Origin: Cronobacter sakazakii
GTDB lineage: Bacteria > Pseudomonadota > Gammaproteobacteria > Enterobacterales > Enterobacteriaceae
DNA length: 64,000 nucleotides
Direction: 5' to 3'
Assembly (NCBI RefSeq): GCF_000982825.1
Contig: NZ_CP011047.1
Coordinates: 3,100,001-3,164,000 of the forward strand
Shown: in pieces, positions 58,314-64,000 of the stretch
Numbering within the stretch: position 1 is the stretch's first letter
How the letters are laid out: each line of letters opens with the position of its first letter
Made by a program: the position numbers and the translations under genes
The notes under the pieces: model-generated
The model's database searches: none
Seen by the model: the letters and a program-made list of their open reading frames with translations, nothing else
Told to the model about the DNA's origin: nothing

Positions 58314-59021
58314 GTGAAAAACTACGTGACGGTAATGATGGTAACGCTTGTGCTGACCGGCTGCGATAAGCCGGACGCGCTCGCGCCGTTCAGCCCGGAG
58401 ATGGCCAGTTTCTCAAGCGAGTTTAATTTCGATCCGCTACGCGGCCCGGTAAAAAACTTCACTCAGAAGCTGATTAACGACAGCGGCGAGGTGGAGACGG
58501 AAGTTAACGGCACCCTCTCGCAAGAAGGGTGCTTCGAGACGCTGAATTATTCCGACAAACCGAGTAACAGCCATCTGGCGCTGGTGCTGGACGCTAATTA
58601 CTATCTCGACGCGATAAGCCGCGAAAAGCGTATCCGTTTACAGGGCAAATGCCAGCTGGCCGAGCTGCCGGCGGTGGGCATGGTCTATGAAACCAACGAT
58701 CGTGAATTTGTTGTGAAAGGGCACACGTCCGAAGTATCAACCACCTACCGCTACGATGATGAAGGCTATCCGCTCGGCAAAACCAGCAAAACCAAAGACG
58801 CTGAACTGTCGACCGTCGCGACGCCGAGCGATACGCGTAAAAAACATGACTACACCTCGGTGACAACGCTTAACAGTAAAGTGATCGATACGGCGAAACA
58901 GAGCTGCGAATATGACCGCCATCTCAACCCGTCAAGCTGCGTACTGGAAATCACCGACGCCAGCGCGACGCCGCCCGTGCTGCATAAATTCACCATTCAG
59001 AACGAAATCAATTATTACTGA
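58314..59021 (+). CDS. ynfC: Lipoprotein YnfC (UPF0257)
   Basis: A 235-residue lipoprotein starting at a GTG (AAGGA upstream) and reading to a lipobox LVLTGC. The mature part (FSPEMASFSSEFNFDPLRGP) closely matches E. coli YnfC. Function unknown. Divergent from ynfD. Confidence 0.9.
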   Translation: MKNYVTVMMVTLVLTGCDKPDALAPFSPEMASFSSEFNFDPLRGPVKNFTQKLINDSGEVETEVNGTLSQEGCFETLNYSDKPSNSHLALVLDANYYLDAISREKRIRLQGKCQLAELPAVGMVYETNDREFVVKGHTSEVSTTYRYDDEGYPLGKTSKTKDAELSTVATPSDTRKKHDYTSVTTLNSKVIDTAKQSCEYDRHLNPSSCVLEITDASATPPVLHKFTIQNEINYY

Positions 59022-59043
59022 CAGGCTGTTAACACGAAGGTGA

Positions 59044-59068
59044 GAAAAGCGCAGGCAATCCTGCGCTT
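59044..59068. terminator. Hairpin between ynfC and speG
   Basis: AAGCGCAGG-CAAT-CCTGCGCTT in the gap between the convergent ynfC and speG genes. The T run is weak, so efficiency is uncertain. Confidence 0.55.
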
Positions 59069-59073
59069 AAATA

Positions 59074-59634
59074 TTACTGCGCGGTGGGTTTCAGCAGCGT
59101 CGTCCCGGCGGGTTTGAGGTTCGTCAGGTACTGATGCTGGAAAATACACATGCGGATGGTGTTGCGGTACTCGCCATTAATAAAGAATTCATGGATAAGT
59201 TCGCCTTCAACCATAAAGCCGAGCTTGCGGTAAATATGAATCGCTTTGGCGTTCTCTTTATCGACGATCAGATAGAGCTTATAGAGATTCAGCACCGTAA
59301 AGCCGTAATCCATCGCCAGTTTTGCCGCACGGCTGGCGAGGCCTTTGCCCTGATGCTCCGGTGAAATGATTATCTGAAATTCAGCGCGGCGGTGGACATG
59401 GTTAATCTCCACCAGCTCCACCAGGCCTGCTTTATCGCCGTCACACTCCACCACAAAGCGGCGTTCGCTCTGGTCGTGGATATGTTTATCGTAGAGATCG
59501 GAGAGTTCGACGAACGCTTCATAAGGCTCTTCGAACCAGTAGCGCATGACGCTGGCGTTATTGTCGAGCTGGTGGACGAAACGCAAATCTTCACGTTCCA
59601 GCGGGCGCAGTTTGACATCAACGTAGTCTGACAT
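59074..59634 (-). CDS. speG: Spermidine N-acetyltransferase SpeG
   Basis: 186 residues, same length as E. coli SpeG. A GNAT enzyme that acetylates spermidine from acetyl-CoA, lowering polyamine toxicity. The acetyl-CoA loop is in ISPEHQGKGLASRAAKLA; N-terminal VKLRPLEREDLRFVHQLDNN is typical. It complements the MdtJI exporter 18 kb away. Confidence 0.95.
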   Translation of the reverse strand: MSDYVDVKLRPLEREDLRFVHQLDNNASVMRYWFEEPYEAFVELSDLYDKHIHDQSERRFVVECDGDKAGLVELVEINHVHRRAEFQIIISPEHQGKGLASRAAKLAMDYGFTVLNLYKLYLIVDKENAKAIHIYRKLGFMVEGELIHEFFINGEYRNTIRMCIFQHQYLTNLKPAGTTLLKPTAQ

Positions 59635-59700
59635 CGTTCATCCTTTTATGCGCGGGAAATACCGGCCCCCGCTGTGCGGGAGCCGTGATACAAAGAGGGT

Positions 59701-60030
59701 TTACGGATTAATGACGCGGCCGGTGCGGCGGTCAAGACAACGCAGGGTGTTGGGCTCCCAGTAGGCGTTCAGATTCGCGCTTTTCTCGCAGTTGTCTTTG
59801 GCGTCGAACGCGACATCTGCTTTATCCCACTCTTTTTCGGTACGCTTGTTCACTTTCTGGCGTAAAGAACGGGTGTCATTCCATTGCTCTTTATCCATCG
59901 CGGCATCCTGGCGGGTCCGCGCGTTATCGCCAGACTCAATAATCAGTTTATCGGTTTGCGCGTTAGCGACGCCTGACAGCGCGCCGGTCAGCAACGCCAG
60001 CAGCAGTGAGTGGCGAAGGAATTTGTTCAT
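59701..60030 (-). CDS. ynfB: Periplasmic UPF0482 protein YnfB
   Basis: A 109-residue exported protein (DUF1283): signal peptide ([21 protein letters not shown]) shown here in part as [16 protein letters not shown], then [18 protein letters not shown] and [13 protein letters not shown]. Start at ATG 60030. Function unknown. Divergent from ynfA. Confidence 0.9.
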
Positions 60031-60145
60031 AGCGATATCCTTAAGAAGCGGTTCTTGTCGTGAAGCCGACACGCTTTACTATATCATCGTGCGCGATTTG
60101 CGCACAGCGGCAGCGATTGCCGATATTACCTCAATGAGTCTCAAT

Positions 60146-60472
60146 ATGATTAAAACCACTTTGCTGTTTTTTGCCACCGCGCTTGCGGAAATTATTGGCT
60201 GTTTTCTGCCGTGGCTGTGGCTGCGCAAAGGGGCGAGCGTGCTTTTACTGCTGCCAGCGGCGCTGTCGCTGATGCTGTTCGTCTGGTTGCTCACGCTACA
60301 CCCTGCGGCGAGCGGGCGGGTGTATGCCGCTTATGGCGGCGTCTATGTGATGACCGCGCTTATCTGGCTGCGCGTCGTCGACGGCGTACGCCTGAGTCTC
60401 TACGACTGGGCAGGGGCGGCGGTCGCGCTGTGCGGCATGTTGATTATCGTCGCCGGCTGGGGCCGCGCCTGA
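60146..60472 (+). CDS. ynfA: UPF0060 membrane protein YnfA
   Basis: A 108-residue, four-helix protein almost identical in pattern to E. coli YnfA ([34 protein letters not shown]). It is related to small multidrug resistance proteins; in Shigella it has been reported to export dyes and drugs. Confidence 0.92.
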
Positions 60473-60562
60473 CGCGCTTCTGATTTCACCTGACTTTTCT
60501 GGTAACCGCGCTTCACGCTTTGTGAAGCGTCGCGCATTTTTCCGCCAAATCAATTTGTATGG

Positions 60563-60600
60563 TAGTTAAGTTAGTTGAGCGTAATGCGTACAAATTACGC
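60563..60600. promoter_or_regulatory. Possible regulator site upstream of rspA
   Basis: TAGTTAAGTTAGTT (60563-60576) is closely repeated before the fructuronate-reductase-like gene (63243-63256). Next to it GCGTAAT (60579-60585) and ATTACGC (60594-60600) form an inverted repeat. A GntR-type regulator such as RspR is a candidate. Confidence 0.4.
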
Positions 60601-60627
60601 ATCGTTGTTACACAAAAGGAAGGATGC

Positions 60628-61842
60628 ATGAAGATCAGTAAAGCGGAAGTGTTTGTCACCTGCCCGGGGCGCAACTTCGTGACGCTTAAAATCACCACCG
60701 ATGATGGCCTGACGGGGCTTGGCGACGCCACGCTTAACGGGCGCGAGCTGTCCGTCGCCAGTTATCTGCGCGATCACCTCTGCCCACAGCTGGTAGGGCG
60801 CGACGCGCAGCGCATCGAGGATATCTGGCAGTTTTTCTACAAAGGCGCGTACTGGCGGCGCGGCCCGGTAACGATGTCGGCGATTTCCGCCATCGACACG
60901 GCGCTGTGGGATATCAAAGCCAAAGCCGCCGGAATGCCGCTGTATCAGTTGCTTGGCGGCGCGTCGCGCGACGGCGTAATGGTGTACTGCCACACCACCG
61001 GCCACACCATCGATGACGTGCTGGAGGATTACGCGCGCCATAAAGAGCAGGGGTTTAAGGCGATCCGCGTGCAGTGCGGCGTGCCGGGCATGAAAACCAC
61101 TTACGGAATGGCGAAGGGCAAAGGGCTCGCGTATGAACCCGCCACCAAAGGCCAGTGGCCGGAAGAGCAGCTCTGGTCTACTGAAAAGTATCTCGATTTC
61201 ACGCCAAAACTCTTTGAGGCAGTGCGCGAGAAATTTGGCTTTAACGAACACCTGCTCCACGACATGCATCACCGTCTGACACCCATCGAGGCGGCGCGTT
61301 TCGGTAAAAGCATTGAGGATTACCGTCTCTTCTGGATGGAAGATCCGACGCCTGCTGAAAACCAGGCCTGTTTCCGGCTTATCCGCCAGCATACCGTGAC
61401 GCCGGTTGCGGTCGGCGAAGTCTTTAACAGCATCTGGGACTGCAAACAGCTTATCGAAGAGCAACTGATTGACTACATCCGCACCACGGTGACCCACGCG
61501 GGCGGGATTACCGGCATGCGCCGCATCGCCGATTTCGCCGCACTTTATCAGGTGCGTACCGGTTCGCACGGGCCGTCGGATCTCTCACCCATTTGTCACG
61601 CCGCCGCGCTGCATTTCGATCTCTGGGTGCCGAATTTCGGCGTGCAGGAATATATGGGCTATTCAGAGCAGATGCTGGAAGTTTTCCCGCACAGCTGGTC
61701 GTTCGACAACGGCTATATGCATCCGGGCGAGAAGCCGGGGCTCGGCATTGAATTTGATGAAAAGCTGGCGGCGAAATACCCCTACGATCCGGCGTATCTG
61801 CCGGTAGCCCGCCTTGAAGACGGCACGCTGTGGAACTGGTAA
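60628..61842 (+). CDS. rspA: D-mannonate dehydratase-family protein RspA
   Basis: A 404-residue enolase-superfamily enzyme, the same length as E. coli RspA, which dehydrates D-mannonate to 2-keto-3-deoxygluconate at a modest rate. Metal and acid-base residues are visible: HDMHHRLTP (Asp and His about 210-212), WMEDPTPAE, GEVFNS and GSHGPSD. Start at ATG 60628 with AAGGAAGG upstream. First gene of a sugar-acid operon with a transporter and a reductase. Confidence 0.9.
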   Translation: MKISKAEVFVTCPGRNFVTLKITTDDGLTGLGDATLNGRELSVASYLRDHLCPQLVGRDAQRIEDIWQFFYKGAYWRRGPVTMSAISAIDTALWDIKAKAAGMPLYQLLGGASRDGVMVYCHTTGHTIDDVLEDYARHKEQGFKAIRVQCGVPGMKTTYGMAKGKGLAYEPATKGQWPEEQLWSTEKYLDFTPKLFEAVREKFGFNEHLLHDMHHRLTPIEAARFGKSIEDYRLFWMEDPTPAENQACFRLIRQHTVTPVAVGEVFNSIWDCKQLIEEQLIDYIRTTVTHAGGITGMRRIADFAALYQVRTGSHGPSDLSPICHAAALHFDLWVPNFGVQEYMGYSEQMLEVFPHSWSFDNGYMHPGEKPGLGIEFDEKLAAKYPYDPAYLPVARLEDGTLWNW

Positions 61843-61900
61843 CCCTGCATCACCGCGGCGTGCCGCGGTGACAATAATAAAAAACCTCCGGACCCTACCT

Positions 61901-63178
61901 ATGAAAATTAAACACTTACGCTGGTATATGATAGGCCTGGTGTCGCTGGGCACGATTATCAACGCGCTGGCGCGCAGCTCGCTCAGCGTCTCGGCCCCGA
62001 CGCTGTTCACCGAACTGCATATCAATGAGCAACAATACGCCTGGATTTTAAGCGCCTTTCAGTTCGCCTATACGCTTGCGCAGCCGCTCTGCGGATTCTT
62101 TATCGACGTGGTGGGCTTAAAGCTCGGCTTTTTCATTATGATCATCGCCTGGTCCGTGACCAACATGGCCCATGCCGCCTGCAACTCGTGGGGCGGGCTG
62201 GCCTTCCTGCGCGGGCTGATGGGGCTTAGCGAAGCCTCGGCGATCCCGGCGGGGGTGAAGTGCAACTCCGAATGGTTTCCGGCGAAAGAGCGCGGCATCG
62301 CAGGCGGTGTGGCGAATATCGGCACGTCGATTGGCGCGATGCTGGCGCCGCCGCTCGTAGTGTGGGCCATCATGGCTTACAACTGGGAAATGGCGTTTGT
62401 CATCACCGGCGCGCTCGGGCTTGTCTTTGCCGTTATCTGGTGGTTTGGCTATGAATCCCCCGCGCGCCATCGGGCGCTCAGCACGGAAGAGGCGCGGCTC
62501 ATCGAAGAGGGGCAGGAGAAGCACCTGGAAGCCGACGGCAGCAAACCGTCGGTGATGCAGATCCTGCGCCAGCGTAACTTCTGGGGCATCGCGCTGCCGC
62601 GCTTTCTGGCTGACCCTGCCTGGGGCACGATTAACTTCTGGCTGCCGGTCTACCTGATGACGGTGCGGCATATGCCGCTTAAAGATATCGCGCTGTTTGC
62701 CTGGCTGCCGTTTCTGGCGGCGGATTTCGGCGGCATGGCGGGCGGCTTTCTCAATAACTTCATGATGAAGCGCTGGAATATCTCGACCATTAACGCGCGG
62801 CGTATCGGGTTCAGCACCGGCGCTGTGCTGATGCTGCCGCTCTCGCTGGTGGGGTTTGTGGAGAGCGCCTATGTGGCGATAGCGCTGGTTTCCGTCTGCG
62901 CCTTCGCCCACCAGATGCTCTCCACCCAGGTGATTACGATGGCGACCGATCTCTTCCGGCGCAATGAAACGTCTACCGTCAGCGGTTTCGCCGGTACCGC
63001 GGGCTGGACCGGGATTTTCATCTGCACGCTTATTATGGGCGGTCTGGTCAACACCGTCGGCTACAACCCGTTCTTTATTATTCTGAGCCTGATGGATATC
63101 GTCGGCGCGATTATCCTCTGGACGTTCGTCAAAGCGCGCGTGGCGGATAACCTGGCCGCGAAGCCTGTTACCGTCTGA
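61901..63178 (+). CDS. MFS sugar-acid transporter
   Basis: A 425-residue, 12-helix transporter of the anion:cation symporter group (ExuT/GudP-like): RSSLSVSAPTLFTELHIN, GLMGLSEASAIPAGVKC, EWFPAKERGIAGGVANIG. Start at ATG 61901. It probably imports a hexuronate or aldonate for the neighbouring enzymes; E. coli YdfJ or RspT-like proteins have the same role in context. Confidence 0.88.
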   Translation: MKIKHLRWYMIGLVSLGTIINALARSSLSVSAPTLFTELHINEQQYAWILSAFQFAYTLAQPLCGFFIDVVGLKLGFFIMIIAWSVTNMAHAACNSWGGLAFLRGLMGLSEASAIPAGVKCNSEWFPAKERGIAGGVANIGTSIGAMLAPPLVVWAIMAYNWEMAFVITGALGLVFAVIWWFGYESPARHRALSTEEARLIEEGQEKHLEADGSKPSVMQILRQRNFWGIALPRFLADPAWGTINFWLPVYLMTVRHMPLKDIALFAWLPFLAADFGGMAGGFLNNFMMKRWNISTINARRIGFSTGAVLMLPLSLVGFVESAYVAIALVSVCAFAHQMLSTQVITMATDLFRRNETSTVSGFAGTAGWTGIFICTLIMGGLVNTVGYNPFFIILSLMDIVGAIILWTFVKARVADNLAAKPVTV

Positions 63179-63206
63179 TCGTTCCCCTGATTTTCTCCGG
63201 CAAAAC

Positions 63207-63234
63207 GTAAAGCGTGATAAAAATCACGCTTTAC
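63207..63234. terminator. Perfect 12-bp inverted repeat after the transporter gene
   Basis: GTAAAGCGTGAT-AAAA-ATCACGCTTTAC, a perfect hairpin 28 bases after the transporter stop. No long T run follows (TACCATTC), so it may stabilise mRNA or bind a regulator instead of terminating. Confidence 0.5.
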
Positions 63235-63242
63235 TACCATTC

Positions 63243-63256
63243 TAGTTAATGTAGTT
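63243..63256. promoter_or_regulatory. Possible regulator site upstream of ydfI-like gene
   Basis: TAGTTAATGTAGTT differs from the site before rspA (60563) at two adjacent bases. It suggests a shared regulator and a separate promoter for the last gene. Confidence 0.4.
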
Positions 63257-63343
63257 ATCAAAAGCTGTCGTAAATCATAAAGCGTACCGGTGTGAAGCGT
63301 AGGCTTTATACAAATTTCTTTATTTATCAAACGAGTCACGACC

Positions 63344-64000
63344 ATGGAAAATACGCTGCTTCACGCCCACGCCATTCTCCCGACCTATCACCGCGACGCG
63401 CTGGTCGCCCGTATTGTGCATCTGGGTTTTGGCGCGTTTCACCGCGCGCACCAGGGCGTTTACGCCGATATTCTTGCCGCAGAGCACGGCAGTGACTGGG
63501 GCTATTGTGAAATTAACCTGATTGGCGGCGAGCAGCAGATCGCCGATATTCGCCGTCAGGATAATCTCTATACCGTGGCGGAGATGTCCGCCGACGCCTG
63601 GCACGCCCGCGTGGTGGGCGTGGTGAAACAGGCGCTGCATGCGCAGGTGGATGGCCTGGAGGCCGTCTTCGCCGCGCTGTGTGAGCCGCAGGTGGCGATT
63701 GTCTCGCTCACCATTACGGAAAAAGGCTACTGCCATTCCCCCGCGACGGGCGAGCTGATACTGGATCATCCGCTTATCGCCGCCGATCTCGCGCATCCTG
63801 AAACGCCGTCATCCGCCGTTGGGGTGATTGTGGAGGCGCTGGCGCGCCGCAAAGCCGCCGGGCTTGCGGGGTTCAGCGTGATGTCCTGCGACAATATGCC
63901 GGAAAACGGGCATGTAGCCCGTAACGTTGTAATGGCGTTCGCCCGCGCCGTAAATACCGAACTGGCGGCATGGATTGAAGAGAACGTGACTTTTCCGTCC
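63344..64000 (+). CDS. ydfI: Mannitol dehydrogenase-family oxidoreductase, partial
   Basis: The first 219 codons of a long-chain dehydrogenase, cut by the window end. RIVHLGFGAFHRAHQGVYAD is the NAD-binding signature; VSLTITEKGY and SVMSCDNMPENGHV follow. It closely matches E. coli YdfI (D-fructuronate reductase family), which interconverts fructuronate and mannonate, fitting the neighbouring mannonate dehydratase. Confidence 0.88.
   Translation, partial: MENTLLHAHAILPTYHRDALVARIVHLGFGAFHRAHQGVYADILAAEHGSDWGYCEINLIGGEQQIADIRRQDNLYTVAEMSADAWHARVVGVVKQALHAQVDGLEAVFAALCEPQVAIVSLTITEKGYCHSPATGELILDHPLIAADLAHPETPSSAVGVIVEALARRKAAGLAGFSVMSCDNMPENGHVARNVVMAFARAVNTELAAWIEENVTFPS

Noticed and set aside
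1..64000. CRISPR array or Cas genes
   Set aside because: No regularly spaced direct repeats with unique spacers; the only regular array (48757-48950) has near-identical units without spacers.

Overview
The window is enteric (Enterobacterales) chromosome carrying most of an integrated podovirus-like prophage. The host genes (ydcO, sutR, rlhA, umuDC, mdtJI, ydgD, ydgU, ynfM, ynfL, mlc, bioD2, dmsABCD-type genes, ynfD, ynfC, speG, ynfB, ynfA, rspA) follow the order known near the replication terminus of Escherichia coli. High GC, an OsmU-type transporter and local rearrangements point to Cronobacter or a near relative. That genus call is inference from memory of gene order, not a search result.

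Prophage, about 1-33400. The left end (integrase and attL) lies outside the window. Gene order: repressor and Cro-like gene (9-984); a 5-methylcytosine methyltransferase with an unusual overlapping gene (1133-2412); a DnaT-like replication gene and small early genes (2390-5404); terminase (5506-7600); a 0.9-kb non-coding, hairpin-rich stretch (7601-8522); head, tail and ejection genes in the style of phage epsilon15/T7 (8523-25050); HicAB toxin-antitoxin (25112-25570); an antirepressor region on the minus strand (25684-26951); tail spike (27145-29403); a tail-spike remnant, an IS3-family element and a cut-down gtr cassette (29472-31421); lysis genes (31562-33314); and the right attachment junction inside ydcL (about 33315-33425).

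The regulation is the most interesting part. A 15-bp palindrome, TTACC-N5-GGTAA, recurs about a dozen times, always between genes and nearly always in front of a transcription unit. The repressor has two helix-turn-helix domains and no self-cleavage domain. A small gene resembling the antirepressor C-terminus lies behind a near-consensus LexA box. The antirepressor has a terminated, C4-like leader RNA. I see no N- or Q-like antiterminator. The pattern suggests that one repressor silences each unit separately and that induction runs through SOS-driven antirepression.

The prophage is probably damaged: the major capsid gene carries a 2-bp duplication and frameshift, and an IS-linked deletion removed most of gtrB and whatever followed it. 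Host ydcL is split by the integration.

Host flank, 33423-64000. It encodes a benzoate-type transporter with its regulator, an rRNA hydroxylase, SOS mutagenic polymerase V, a spermidine exporter with a probable mdtU leader peptide, a secreted protease, an M32 carboxypeptidase, the sugar regulator Mlc, a second dethiobiotin synthetase, a four-gene osmoprotectant ABC transporter, a DMSO-reductase-type complex with its chaperone, spermidine acetyltransferase, and a mannonate/fructuronate-type sugar-acid operon that runs off the right end.
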